A DNA stretch of 47,133 bases from Lacticaseibacillus suibinensis (GCF_003946175.1 NZ_RHOK01000020.1:1-47133); one strand, 5' to 3'; shown: positions 1 through 7,938, counted from the first letter of the stretch. Notes: generated from the letters alone by a model not told the origin. Translations and numbers: made by a program.

Positions 1-120
1 TTGGGACACGAGCCTCTTCCAGAGGCAGTTAAAGTGGCAATCGCAGTAGGCCTTGAACGCAGTGAATGAGGCCAGCGCCTTGAGACGCAGCCAGTAGCGG
101 GGGCTTATAGCCCCAGTGAA

Positions 121-139
121 AACCACCCGTTTTACGGGT
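121..139. terminator. Bidirectional terminator hairpin
   Basis: A perfect 9-bp stem (AACCACCCG with CGGGTGGTT) around a 5-base loop, with T-rich sequence on the + side and a run of four As on the left side, which reads as Ts on the minus strand. It lies just after the stop codon of the leftward small membrane protein gene and can end that transcript, as well as one arriving from the left edge. Confidence 0.8.
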
Positions 140-144
140 GGTTT

Positions 145-615
145 TTATTGGACTTGTTGAATTTTGATTTCGATGGCTTCAGGCACCCGTGGCCGCAGCA
201 CGTTGAACAAGGTCTGCAAGTCAGAGCGGAAGGTCAAGCGGATGTAGCGCCGTGGTGAGATACCGAAAACGCCGACCACCAGGCTTTGGCCATTGGGCAA
301 GGTGAGGGGCGTCAAGGTGACGCCGACGAGCTTGGTGTAGGGCACGACGCGGGCAAAAATCCCGACATTAATCAGGCGGGTAGGCGTGAGGCCGGTACTG
401 CCGGACATCACGGTGAGCGTGATGAACGCGGCGATGAAGACAATGTACCAGATATTCGCGATGCCAGTGGTTAAAAACCAAAAGCCCAGCACCACTGCCA
501 TGAACAGCTGAAAGGTGCTGTACGAAGCCCGAAAGTCGATGCGACTTTGCCAAAACAGATAGTAGCCGCTTAAGGCGAGCAGGGCGACGTCAAGTAAAAT
601 TAGGAATCCATTCAT
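145..615 (-). CDS. Small membrane protein coupled to the AI-2E family gene
   Basis: A 156-residue protein of unknown function. The first 75 residues hold about three hydrophobic segments (roughly 3-20, 36-52 and 54-70). The second half is soluble and rich in beta-forming residues, with a basic patch (RRYIRLTFR). This layout, membrane segments followed by a small PH-like or regulatory domain, is common in Firmicutes proteins with no assigned role. Its ATG overlaps the TGA of the upstream gene by four bases (ATGA), so the two are almost certainly one operon with coupled translation. I do not recognise a named family and assign no function. Confidence 0.75.
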   Translation of the reverse strand: MNGFLILLDVALLALSGYYLFWQSRIDFRASYSTFQLFMAVVLGFWFLTTGIANIWYIVFIAAFITLTVMSGSTGLTPTRLINVGIFARVVPYTKLVGVTLTPLTLPNGQSLVVGVFGISPRRYIRLTFRSDLQTLFNVLRPRVPEAIEIKIQQVQ

Positions 616-1775
616 TTTTCAGGGCCAACTTTCTGTGTGATGGTTTGCGGTGACTCTTTCGGGTACAGGCCAGAGACTTGCTGATACCAGCGGAACAACC
701 GGGTCACAATGATTTTAAGCACTGCAAAGCCGGGGATGCCGAGAATCACGCCGAGCAAACCGAACATGTTACCAGCAGTGAGCAGCACCACGACAATGGT
801 AATCGGGTGCATCTCTAGTTTACTCCCCATGACAAATGGTGAGATTAATTGCGTTTCCAGTAGCCATTCGACGAAGAACACGATGATGACCGCGATGAAC
901 ATCTTAGGGCCTTGAATGGCACCCATCACCAGCGCTGGGATCATCGCCACCGCTGAACCAAAGTACGGAATGAGATTGAGGGGGCCGGCCAGCAGTCCGA
1001 AAATCAACCCGTAGCGCAGCCCAATCACGGTGTAACCCAGCATGAAAATCATCGCGACGGCCATGGCGACCGTTAACTGACCCTGCACATAAGAGCCGAC
1101 TTTGAGGTTCATTTCATGGAGCATATCGCCAATACCGCGGCGCTGGCGGGTCGGGACGAGCTGGAGAATCATCGGGGTAAACTTGTTGCCTTCTTTGAGC
1201 ATGAAGAACAAGACGATTGGGGCCGTGGCAATGGTGACGACGACATTGCCCACCGCGCCGACAATGCTGCTCAATGAATTCAAGGTGCCAGACAGAATGG
1301 TCGAGCCGCGGTTGGACAGCCAAGTCTTGATTTCATTGGCGAATTCGTTGATGTCGGATTGCGAGAAGATGTTTTGCTTATCATTGAGATCGGTCAGCAT
1401 CTTGAGCCCGCTTTCCCAATAACTCGGCCAGGCGGCCACGAAGCTACGCACCTGGGCCTCGATTGGCGGTACGACCCGCACAATGGCCAAGACAATCAGG
1501 CCAATCACCACGACGAAAACCAGCAGAATGGCGAGCAGCCGTTTTAGGCCGCGCTTTTCCAGCCAATTCACGACGGGATTGAGCATGTAGAACAAGATCC
1601 CAGCCAAAATGAACGGCGGCGCGATGATGCCAAGAAAGTTCACGGCTGGTTGCAGTAGCCAGGCGACTTTAGTGAAGATCCACACCGCTAGTAGCGTGAG
1701 CACCAAGTCGAAAATCACGACAGCGAATTTACTATCTAAGAACCGGTGATAGAACCAAGAATTTTTCTTTTCCAT
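612..1775 (-). CDS. AI-2E family transporter (PerM/YdbI-like)
   Basis: A 387-residue polytopic membrane protein of the AI-2E family (PF01594). Members have about eight membrane segments and a soluble insert after the third. Here hydrophobic segments near residues 20-40 and 43-62 are followed by another near 80-100, a soluble stretch of about 100 residues, then the typical C-terminal helices with GPLNLIPYFG and a GLLGVILGIPGFAVLK motif, which is diagnostic. Some members export autoinducer-2, others are Na+/H+ antiporters or of unknown substrate, so the name is only a family label; LuxS is encoded elsewhere in the window but not nearby. The chosen ATG has GGGAGG eight bases upstream; a longer reading frame upstream lacks a ribosome site. 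A -10-like TATGAT lies on the minus strand near 1807-1812. Confidence 0.85.
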   Translation of the reverse strand: MEKKNSWFYHRFLDSKFAVVIFDLVLTLLAVWIFTKVAWLLQPAVNFLGIIAPPFILAGILFYMLNPVVNWLEKRGLKRLLAILLVFVVVIGLIVLAIVRVVPPIEAQVRSFVAAWPSYWESGLKMLTDLNDKQNIFSQSDINEFANEIKTWLSNRGSTILSGTLNSLSSIVGAVGNVVVTIATAPIVLFFMLKEGNKFTPMILQLVPTRQRRGIGDMLHEMNLKVGSYVQGQLTVAMAVAMIFMLGYTVIGLRYGLIFGLLAGPLNLIPYFGSAVAMIPALVMGAIQGPKMFIAVIIVFFVEWLLETQLISPFVMGSKLEMHPITIVVVLLTAGNMFGLLGVILGIPGFAVLKIIVTRLFRWYQQVSGLYPKESPQTITQKVGPEK

Positions 1776-1929
1776 TCCGGCTTCCTCCCTCTTGCTTATC
1801 AGTTTTATCATACCTAAAAAGCGGCGTGAAAGCGAATAGGACGCGGGACCGATTTTACCCACAGTGACGCCCGACGAATCTTTACATTACTGCTGTTGTT
1901 TGTATCGAAAAAATGCTAAATCCCCGCTC

Positions 1930-1979
1930 GCCGGCTTTAAGTGTAAATTGTTAGATACAATAACTTTACAAAAGCCGGC
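1930..1979. repeat. Long inverted repeat overlapping a promoter
   Basis: The outer arms GCCGGCTTT (1930-1938) and AAAGCCGGC (1971-1979) are perfect inverted copies. Inside them TGTAAA (1942-1947) pairs with TTTACA (1965-1970), and ATTGT (1947-1951) with ACAAT (1957-1961). The right inner arm is also the -35 box of the promoter of the 64-residue protein. It could be an operator or a cruciform; it lacks the T-run of a terminator. Confidence 0.6.
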
Positions 1980-1992
1980 GTTTCTGTATAAT
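1965..1992 (+). promoter_or_regulatory. Sigma-A promoter of the 64-residue membrane protein
   Basis: -35 TTTACA (1965-1970) and a consensus -10 TATAAT (1987-1992), 16 bases apart, 36 bases before the start codon. The -35 is embedded in the right arm of the inverted repeat just upstream, so anything bound there would control access to the promoter. Confidence 0.7.
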
Positions 1993-2027
1993 AAGGAGTA
2001 TCAAATCTCGCGGGGGAGGGAAACACA

Positions 2028-2222
2028 ATGTCACTGAAAATGTTGAAGTGGAGTTTACGGGCGCTGATCGTGCTGACCGTCATCTTGCTATTCACCAATG
2101 CTGCTGCCATCGGCATCGGGCTGATGGCAGTCGATATGATTGTCGGCGGTCTGTATCTCATGCATAAGTCGGCGTGCGACCGCCGCCAAATGCACCATTT
2201 AAGCTTAATGCACCGGCTGTAA
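2028..2222 (+). CDS. Small membrane protein, unknown
   Basis: A 64-residue protein with hydrophobic stretches at about residues 10-30 and 32-46, followed by a basic, His-rich tail (KSACDRRQMHHLSLMHRL). The ATG is preceded by GGGGGAGGG with suitable spacing, there is a good promoter upstream and a terminator directly downstream, so it is a self-contained transcription unit. I recognise no family. The cytoplasmic tail with one Cys and four His could bind metal, but that is only a guess from composition. Confidence 0.7.
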   Translation: MSLKMLKWSLRALIVLTVILLFTNAAAIGIGLMAVDMIVGGLYLMHKSACDRRQMHHLSLMHRL

Positions 2223-2231
2223 AGGTCGGCA

Positions 2232-2261
2232 GTCGTTGCCAAAATTGGCAGCGGCTTTTTT
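2232..2261 (+). terminator. Terminator after the 64-residue protein gene
   Basis: GTCGTTGCC pairs with GGCAGCGGC (two G-U pairs) around a 6-base loop, followed by six Ts. Confidence 0.8.
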
Positions 2262-2297
2262 GTTGCCAGAGAATGCCGATATGACGCGATTTTTCAC

Positions 2298-2326
2298 TTG
2301 CAAACACGCGTTCGCACTGTTATGAT
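2298..2326 (+). promoter_or_regulatory. lexA promoter with embedded SOS (LexA) box
   Basis: -35 TTGCAA (2298-2303) and -10 TATGAT (2321-2326) are separated by exactly 17 bases. Between them lies CAAACACGCGTTCG (2301-2314), which differs in one base from the Gram-positive LexA operator CGAAC-N4-GTTCG. A repressor bound there would block RNA polymerase, so lexA should repress itself and be induced by DNA damage, as known for this family. Confidence 0.85.
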
Positions 2327-2357
2327 GAAAGAAACTAATGAGCGGAGGCGGACGGCG

Positions 2358-2984
2358 ATGCCATCCCAAGCAAGTCAGAAACGTTGGAAACAGATCCTGC
2401 AAACCATTTACGAATCAATCGATGGCCGCGGTTATCCGCCGACGGTGCGCGAAATTGGCAAGGCCGTGGGCTTGAGTTCGTCAAGCACCGTGGCGGCTTA
2501 TTTGGAAAAGCTGCTAGCGGAAGGCTACATCGCAAAAGACCCGGCTAAGCCGCGGACCTTGGAAATCACCAAGGCTGGCCGAGAATACATTGGCGTGGGC
2601 GAAAGCGGCATCCCGATTGTCGGTACCGTCGCCGCTGGGGTGCCGATTACCGCGATTCAAAACGTGGATGACTATTTCCCGGTGCCGGATGACATCCCGT
2701 ATCCCGCAGATGAACTCTTCATGTTGCGGGTGCAGGGGAATTCGATGATCAAGATTGGTATTTTGAATGGCGATCAGATCATCGTCAAAAAACAGGAAAC
2801 CGCCGAAAATGGCCAAATCGTGGTGGCGATGACGGCGGAGGATGAAGCCACCGTTAAGCGGTTCTATAAGGAACCAGGCCGTGTGCGGCTGCATCCTGAA
2901 AACGACATGATGACAGACATGTTCTTCGATGATGTCACGATTTTAGGCGTGGTGGTCAGCTTGTACCGCCCGGCGCTCATTTAA
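2358..2984 (+). CDS. lexA: LexA repressor, SOS regulon
   Basis: A 208-residue transcriptional repressor and self-cleaving protease (S24 family). The N-terminal winged helix-turn-helix spans about residues 5-65 (YPPTVREIGKAVGLSSSSTV holds the recognition part). The bond cut during the SOS response is Ala93-Gly94 in VAAGVP. The catalytic dyad is Ser129 (QGNSMI) and Lys167 (ATVKRF). Length and layout are those of an intact LexA. The start chosen has GGAGG nine bases upstream; a longer frame would start inside the promoter. RecA-ssDNA is the known trigger of cleavage. It is monocistronic: a terminator follows and its own SOS box precedes it. Confidence 0.97.
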   Translation: MPSQASQKRWKQILQTIYESIDGRGYPPTVREIGKAVGLSSSSTVAAYLEKLLAEGYIAKDPAKPRTLEITKAGREYIGVGESGIPIVGTVAAGVPITAIQNVDDYFPVPDDIPYPADELFMLRVQGNSMIKIGILNGDQIIVKKQETAENGQIVVAMTAEDEATVKRFYKEPGRVRLHPENDMMTDMFFDDVTILGVVVSLYRPALI

Positions 2985-2993
2985 AGTCAAATT

Positions 2994-3019
2994 AAAAAGG
3001 CCGCGTTTGCGGCCTTTTT
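2994..3019. terminator. Bidirectional terminator between lexA and the AEC carrier
   Basis: AAAAAGGCCGC and GCGGCCTTTTT form a symmetric perfect hairpin with a GTTT loop. It serves the two convergent genes. The T-run is followed by GCGTG, a tail seen after several terminators in this window. Confidence 0.9.
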
Positions 3020-3026
3020 GCGTGGA

Positions 3027-3971
3027 CTAAAGGTGTTGGACCAGCGTCATCAGAATCGGAATCACCACAATCGCAAACAGTGTGGTGGCAGACACCGTGA
3101 TGGCAGCAGTGCTACTGTCTGCGCCGTACAATTTGGCGACGACCGGGGCATTGGTCATGACCGGCATCGCGGATTGAAGAATGAAGACTTGCTTCATCAG
3201 CAGCGGCACCGGCGCAAACACCACTAACGCATACATAATCAGAGGCGCAAAGAGAAAACGGCCACTGAAGACGCCCAGCAATTCCTTGTTGATGCGAATG
3301 TTTTTGAGCCCCGCTTGGTGCATAGCAATACCGATGAAAAACATGGAGCCGGGAATCGTCAAGTCACCGACGTAAGTGAGGGTGGCGGTGAGAAAACTTG
3401 GCAGCTGCACGCCGAGCAGCACCAGCACCACCCCAACCATAAAGCCCAGCAGCGGCGGGGAGAAAACTTTGCCTAAGGTCTGGCGCCAATCGAAGTGGGC
3501 GGCTTGCTGGCCATCTTTTTGAATCAAGTACACGCCTATCGTCCAAAAAATGGTGGTGTTGGCCATATAGTAAACCAGCACATAAGGCAGGCTTTTCGGC
3601 CCGAACAAGGCCATGTTGACCGGCAAGCCGATGAACACTGTGTTGGAATTGAAAAACATCGACTTGAACAACCCACGGCGTGCGCGCGGCACGGCCAAGG
3701 CCTTAACCACGCCAAACGATAAGCCAAACAAAATGGCCATCGACAGCACCGGAAAGCGCAGATCAGGCAGCAGGCGGGCTAGTTCGTGCGCGGTGAAGCG
3801 ACCACAAATGGTTTCGACCATATAAGCCGGCAGTGCCACTTGGGTCACGACTTTCGCAATGATGCGACTGGAGCGGTCATCGAACCAGCCGCGGGCCGTG
3901 AGCATGTAGCCGAGCGCCACCAGAATCAGAATTTCACTCACGCCACCTAAACTTGATAAAAATGCAGTCAA
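3027..3971 (-). CDS. AEC family transporter (auxin efflux carrier/malate permease type)
   Basis: A 314-residue membrane protein of the AEC family (PF03547), secondary carriers for organic acids such as malate. The N-terminus (ILILVALGYMLTARGWFDD) and the central MFFNSNTVFIGLPVNMALFG segment, which carries the conserved Asn and Gly residues before the helix break, are typical. About ten hydrophobic segments are present. It is a paralogue of the carrier at 9630-10607, which has the same N-terminal and NxNTIFIGLP motifs. This copy is not next to a metabolic gene, so its substrate is open. The start is a TTG with AAGGAG eight bases upstream; no better ATG exists nearby. Confidence 0.85.
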   Translation of the reverse strand: MTAFLSSLGGVSEILILVALGYMLTARGWFDDRSSRIIAKVVTQVALPAYMVETICGRFTAHELARLLPDLRFPVLSMAILFGLSFGVVKALAVPRARRGLFKSMFFNSNTVFIGLPVNMALFGPKSLPYVLVYYMANTTIFWTIGVYLIQKDGQQAAHFDWRQTLGKVFSPPLLGFMVGVVLVLLGVQLPSFLTATLTYVGDLTIPGSMFFIGIAMHQAGLKNIRINKELLGVFSGRFLFAPLIMYALVVFAPVPLLMKQVFILQSAMPVMTNAPVVAKLYGADSSTAAITVSATTLFAIVVIPILMTLVQHL

Positions 3972-4022
3972 CCAGAAGACTCCTTTTATGTAAAACCGGC
4001 CCTGTGGTAGCGGCCGGCGGGT

Positions 4023-4565
4023 TTAAAGCTGAATTAAGGTCTGAATCGGAATATCAAATGACTCGACCGGCCACTGCGGCGTTTCGAAGGCCATCACACT
4101 TGGCACTAAGGCAACGGTAGGGCCGGCGTACTGGGCCAAAAACCGATCGTAGTAGCCGCCGCCAAAGCCAATGCGGTAATGATCCTTCAGGCTAAACCCA
4201 ATCCCGGGCACAATCATTAAGTCTGGGTTTTGATTGACTAAAGTCGCATCATAAGGCGGCTCCGCCAGCCCGAATTTACTCGTGATTCGGCCGGCCGGGC
4301 CAGGGTCCGGTAAAAAGGCCATTTGCCGTTTGGGCAGCACCCGCGCCAGCAGAATTTGCTTGCCGGCCTGTTGCGCGGCGGCCATCAGCGGTGCCGTGGC
4401 CACTTCCAGCGGGGAGCTGACGGTGGTGGCAATCGTCCGGGCTTGTTGCCACAGGGCGGTGGCCATGAGCTTGTTCAGCAAAGCCGCACTTTCGGCTTGC
4501 GTTTGCGCGGCGGCCGCTTTGAGCCGGGCGATTTGGCCAGGGCGGAAGTCATTTTTGTCAGGCAT
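4023..4565 (-). CDS. 5-formyltetrahydrofolate cyclo-ligase
   Basis: A 180-residue ATP-dependent enzyme that converts 5-formyl-THF to 5,10-methenyl-THF, a folate salvage step in the cytoplasm. The C-terminal block with IGFGGGYYDRFL is the family signature (ATP and substrate binding), preceded by DLMIVPGIGFSLKDHYRIG. The N-terminus (DFRPGQIARLK) matches the usual first helix. The start used is the ATG with AAGGAG ten bases upstream; it overlaps the end of the upstream DUF488 gene by eight bases, so the two are cotranscribed and probably coupled. Confidence 0.9.
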   Translation of the reverse strand: MPDKNDFRPGQIARLKAAAAQTQAESAALLNKLMATALWQQARTIATTVSSPLEVATAPLMAAAQQAGKQILLARVLPKRQMAFLPDPGPAGRITSKFGLAEPPYDATLVNQNPDLMIVPGIGFSLKDHYRIGFGGGYYDRFLAQYAGPTVALVPSVMAFETPQWPVESFDIPIQTLIQL

Positions 4566-4923
4566 GGGCGAGCTTCTCCTTGAGGTAGGCGGTGAGCACC
4601 ACCGCATTGTTGTGCGCTTCATCTTTCGCGCCGAACAGCAGGAGCACCGGCTGCTTGGCCGTCTGCGCCTTGACTAAATCTAGCAACGCCGGCGTATCAG
4701 GGTTGGCGTCGAGCTCAGCGGTGTAGCGTTGCTGGAATTCAGGAAACTTTTCGGGATCATGCCCAAACCATTTGCGTAATTCAGTGGAGGGGGCAATGGT
4801 CTTGGCCCAGTCATCGAGGCGGGCATTCACCTTGCTGATGCCACGGGGCCAGACCCGATCCACCAATAAGCGAAACCCTTCAGGCTGTTCGTGACTGTAA
4901 ATCCGGACTGGAGTAAACGTCAT
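4558..4923 (-). CDS. DUF488 family protein (YeaO-like)
   Basis: A 121-residue protein with the DUF488/YeaO signature: RLLVDRVWPRGISK near residues 18-31, followed by WAKTIAPSTELRKWFGHDPEKF and a C-terminal LLLFGAKDEAHNNAVVL. No biochemical role is established for the family. AGAAGGGA lies seven bases before the ATG. It is the first gene of a two-gene leftward operon with the formyl-THF cyclo-ligase. Confidence 0.88.
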   Translation of the reverse strand: MTFTPVRIYSHEQPEGFRLLVDRVWPRGISKVNARLDDWAKTIAPSTELRKWFGHDPEKFPEFQQRYTAELDANPDTPALLDLVKAQTAKQPVLLLFGAKDEAHNNAVVLTAYLKEKLAHA

Positions 4924-4948
4924 GTTTTCCCTTCTTTCTGAAAATACC

Positions 4949-5116
4949 TTACCCCTTGATTAAAGGCGCTTCAGGCATGAACGTCAAGTCAGGGCGATGA
5001 AAATTGACATGCGGGGATGGTGCAATAATGGCTCGGCGTTCGCTTACAGTGTTTGCGATTGCCGATTTAGCTTGAGCAGCATCAGTAAAATATAGTTTCC
5101 AGTCCGCCTGCGCATT
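4949..5116 (-). pseudogene. Possible 3' remnant of an unknown gene
   Basis: Between the DUF488 gene and the XRE gene the minus strand keeps a 55-codon open frame (from NAQADWKLYFTDAAQAK to MPEAPLIKG, then TAA) with natural-looking amino acid composition but no start codon or ribosome site. Just upstream in the same frame is ATG-TCA-ATC-ATG-ACG-CCA-GCA followed by a stop. The simplest reading is the decayed tail of a lost gene. I cannot name the family. The rest of this gap of about 320 bases holds only the XRE gene's terminator. Confidence 0.35.
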
Positions 5117-5140
5117 TTATGCTGGCGTCATGATTGACAT

Positions 5141-5187
5141 AAAAATCCCATTTCTCCAGGGTACGGATACCCTGAACAAATGGGATT
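5141..5187 (-). terminator. Terminator of the XRE regulator gene
   Basis: AATCCCATTT (5144-5153) pairs with AAATGGGATT (5178-5187), and inside AGGGTA pairs with TACCCT around a 4-base loop. On the minus strand the stem runs into TTTTT, so it ends leftward transcription from the XRE gene. Confidence 0.85.
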
Positions 5188-5247
5188 AAGTGTTGGCTGC
5201 TCTTACCGTTTTATTCCTGTCGACGATCTTGTAAATCTAATCTGTTT

Positions 5248-5508
5248 TTAGGCGGTGATTAACAGCTTTAATTTTAGGCCCAGGCCTGCTGCATAGCGAT
5301 TAAGCGTGCTCAGAGAGGGAACAGAGTCTAACCGCTCAATTTTGGCCAGTTGCGGCTGCTTCATGCCTATCCGTTCCGCAAGATCATGCTGAGACAGGCC
5401 CTGACGAATTCGCTCTGCGTAGAGTGATGCCATTGCATCAACCACATCAAGCTCGGCCGCCGGTATGACTGCATCCATTTTCTTTTCAAAGTTCTTCCAC
5501 GTTGCCAT
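5248..5508 (-). CDS. XRE-family DNA-binding protein (antitoxin-like)
   Basis: An 86-residue protein with one helix-turn-helix of the Cro/C1 type at about residues 33-85: RIRQGLSQHDLAERIGMKQPQLAKIER is the classic two-helix motif. Size and the N-terminal extension (EKKMDAVIPAAELDVVDAMASL) resemble HigA-like antitoxins, which usually follow a toxin gene. No toxin is intact here: the 90 bases upstream hold no usable reading frame. A weak AAGGGG site precedes the ATG. It ends at a strong terminator, so it is an isolated unit. The role as an antitoxin is an inference. Confidence 0.75.
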   Translation of the reverse strand: MATWKNFEKKMDAVIPAAELDVVDAMASLYAERIRQGLSQHDLAERIGMKQPQLAKIERLDSVPSLSTLNRYAAGLGLKLKLLITA

Positions 5509-5600
5509 TCTTTTCCCCTTCTGTCATGTGAATAAAAGTTGTTCGGGTGTCTCAATAGGCTATTCGCATAGTGCAGAGATTATTTCCGATGATACCAGCA

Positions 5601-6968
5601 TCACGTTTCCGGTTTCGCCATTTTCAGCGGATCTACCCACTGTTCATATTCTGCCGCTGTGACCTGACCAGAAGCCAGCGCTGCGGCTTTGAGGGTGGTG
5701 CCTTCTTTTTGAGCGGTTTTGGCAATTTTGGCGGCCGCCGCATAGCCGATGTGCGGCGACAATGCGGTGACCAGCATCAAGGAAGCATCTACCAGCTCTG
5801 TCATTCGCGTTGCGTTGACCGTTAAGCCTTGCAGCAGGTGGGTATCGAATTGGGTCATCCCACCAGCCAGCAAGGTGCAGCTTTCCAAAAAGCTACTAAT
5901 GATGACGGGCTTATACACGTTCAACTCAAAATTGCCTTGACTGGCGGCGATGCTGATGGTGACATCATTGCCCATTACCCGGGTGGCCATCATGGTCAGC
6001 GCCTCGGCCTGAGTCGGATTGACTTTGCCTGGCATAATTGAGCTTCCTGGTTCGTTGGCTGGAATATGCAGCTCACCGTAACCGCCCCGGGGGCCGCTGG
6101 CGAGAAAGCGAATGTCATTGGCGATTTTCAGCAGATCAGCAGCCAAAGTCTTGAGCGCCCCATGCACCGCGGTGAGCTCGCTATGGGCACTCAGACCGTG
6201 AAACTTGTTGGCCATGCTGACAAAAGGCAAACCAGTCAGTTCAGCAATGGCCTTGATCATCGCCTGCGTCGCACTTGGCGTCGTATTCAGCCCGGTGCCG
6301 ACTGCAGTGCCGCCGAGGGTGAGCGGCAGTAAGTGGGCTTGCGTGGTTTGGAGCAACACCACATCGGTTTCCAAAGTCGCGCGCCAGCCGCTGACTTCCT
6401 GGCCAAAGGTGAGCGGCGTGGCATCTTGGAGGTGCGTCCGCCCGAGTTTCACCACATTCACATAAGTGGCCTCGTGCTGGCGGCAGGTGGTCATCATTTG
6501 CTGCGCGGCGGTGATGACATGCTGCACCGCGGGATAGGCGGCCATGTGCATGGCCGTGGGGAAGGTGTCATTGGAGCTTTGGCCGCAGTTGACATGGTCG
6601 TTGGGCAGCACGGTTTCGCCGAGCTGCTGCGTGGCCAAATGGGCAATCACTTCATTAACGTTCATGTTGGTTTGAGTGCCGCTGCCGGTTTGATACACAT
6701 GCAGGGGGAAATCAGCCATCAGCGCCTGGTCGTCCAGTGCGAGTAACTGCTGGCACACTTGAATAATGGCCGTTGCAATCGGCTGCGGCAAGGCGTGGCC
6801 ACCGTTCACCTTGGCGGCGGCTTGCTTAATGGTAATCAGCGCCCGAATGACGGCGCTGGGCATCAGCGGTCCAGTGGCAAAGTTATGCCGGGAACGCTCG
6901 GTTTGCGGGCCCCAGGCTGCATGGTCAGGAATTTCAACCGGGCCAATCGAATCATTTTCTATGCGCAT
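5601..6968 (-). CDS. fumC: Fumarate hydratase, class II
   Basis: A 455-residue homotetrameric, iron-independent fumarase, interconverting fumarate and L-malate. Family signature GSSIMPGKVN at residues 308-317; other conserved blocks are QTGSGTQTNMNVNEV (93-107), CGQSSNDTFPTAMH (128-141) and GRTHLQDATPLT (176-187), the last with the active-site His179. The length is normal for FumC. AAAGGAG lies seven bases before the ATG. The upstream lysR gene ends inside its first codons (17-base overlap), so fumC is expected to be read from the lysR promoter. Placement opposite mleS ties it to malate metabolism. Confidence 0.95.
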   Translation of the reverse strand: MRIENDSIGPVEIPDHAAWGPQTERSRHNFATGPLMPSAVIRALITIKQAAAKVNGGHALPQPIATAIIQVCQQLLALDDQALMADFPLHVYQTGSGTQTNMNVNEVIAHLATQQLGETVLPNDHVNCGQSSNDTFPTAMHMAAYPAVQHVITAAQQMMTTCRQHEATYVNVVKLGRTHLQDATPLTFGQEVSGWRATLETDVVLLQTTQAHLLPLTLGGTAVGTGLNTTPSATQAMIKAIAELTGLPFVSMANKFHGLSAHSELTAVHGALKTLAADLLKIANDIRFLASGPRGGYGELHIPANEPGSSIMPGKVNPTQAEALTMMATRVMGNDVTISIAASQGNFELNVYKPVIISSFLESCTLLAGGMTQFDTHLLQGLTVNATRMTELVDASLMLVTALSPHIGYAAAAKIAKTAQKEGTTLKAAALASGQVTAAEYEQWVDPLKMAKPET

Positions 6969-7856
6969 GGGTTTCTCCTTTCGCGGCTGCCAGCAGAATC
7001 TGCGTCAGCTGCGTTAATTCCGGCGTCGGGGCGGCGTTTTTGCCGGCGACCAGCGCGATATCAAAAGCGGGTTGATTGGCGGCGATGATGGGAATGGCCA
7101 CCAGATTATCGCTGGGCAGCACTGCCATTTGGGCGAGCAGCGCAATGCCGACGTGGGTTTGAATCATCCGCTTGAGCAATGTGACATCAGCAGTGCGATA
7201 AACAATGCTCGGCTGCACGCCGCTGGCATGGGTGAACCAAGCGAAGGCCTTCGTGTGGACGAAACCTTCCGTCAACGTGACAAAGGGTTCATCGGCTACT
7301 TCCGCAAAGGTCACCGCCGCTTTGTGCGCCAGGGGATGGTCCGGGGGCACGACTATCGTGAAGGGACTGGCGGTGAGCGGCTGCACCTCAAGCGCCGGGG
7401 CATCCAGCGGACCGCTGGAGCCGAGTAGCCCTATATCCAGGCTGCCGGCGCGCAGGGCCTCGAGCAAGTTCGCCGAGCCTTTTTCCAGCGGCTGAATGTG
7501 CTGCATTAGGTCGGCGGCGACGAGCTGCGGCGCGAGCTTGGGAAAATAGAAGTTCCCAATGATTGGCGGCAGCCCCAAGCGGATTTTAGACGAGCGGGCC
7601 CGGGCCAACTCGGCTTCGGCTGCGGTCAGCTCGGCAATGATGACCTGCACATGCCCAGCCAGCTGCTCCCCAGCTGGGGTGATTTTGATCACACCATGGC
7701 TTTGGTCCCGGTCAATCAGTTGAATCCCGAAATGACTTTCCAGCCGCTTCACCGCCATGCTGATGGTGGCTGAGTGACGTGAAAATTCGCGGCTACTTGC
7801 GAAAAACTTTTTATTTTTGTCAGGGCCTGAAAATATTGCAAGTCTCTGGTGTTCAT
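6952..7856 (-). pseudogene. LysR-type regulator of the malate locus, frameshifted
   Basis: A LysR-type regulator (N-terminal winged helix-turn-helix, C-terminal inducer-binding domain) split by one missing base. The first part starts at an ATG with AAAGGA upstream and reads MNTRDLQYFQALTKIKSFSQ, then VAANFHVTQP, the usual LysR helix-turn-helix start. Near 7765-7772 it leaves the frame and stops within about six codons. The other frame continues exactly where family members would, with (T)ISMAVKRLESHFGIQLIDRD, and runs 268 residues through the substrate domain to the normal end. Adding one base in CAGCCACCATC restores a protein of about 301 residues. It is divergent from mleS, the typical place for the MleR regulator. 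It is either a real inactivating mutation or a sequencing error. An internal ATG would give a protein without DNA-binding helices. Confidence 0.85.
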
Positions 7857-7883
7857 TAGCGCCCGTCCTTTCGTCTCATATCA

Positions 7884-7894
7884 ATAAATTTTAT
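7884..7894. promoter_or_regulatory. Candidate LysR-type operator
   Basis: ATAAATTTTAT, a near-perfect palindrome in the 114-base divergent region between lysR and mleS, has the T-N-A dyad shape of LysR-type binding sites. It lies 15 bases upstream of the mleS -35 box. Evidence is position and symmetry only. Confidence 0.4.
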
Positions 7895-7908
7895 CACAAA
7901 CGGGCGGT

Positions 7909-7938
7909 TTGACTATATTTTTTTCCGCCGCGTATGCT
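7909..7938 (+). promoter_or_regulatory. mleS promoter
   Basis: -35 TTGACT (7909-7914) and -10 TATGCT (7933-7938), 18 bases apart, 33 bases before the mleS start codon. Confidence 0.7.

Noticed and set aside
1-69. Open frame of 22 codons at the window start, possible gene end
   Set aside because: Too short and without recognisable motif; codon choice is not like the neighbouring genes.
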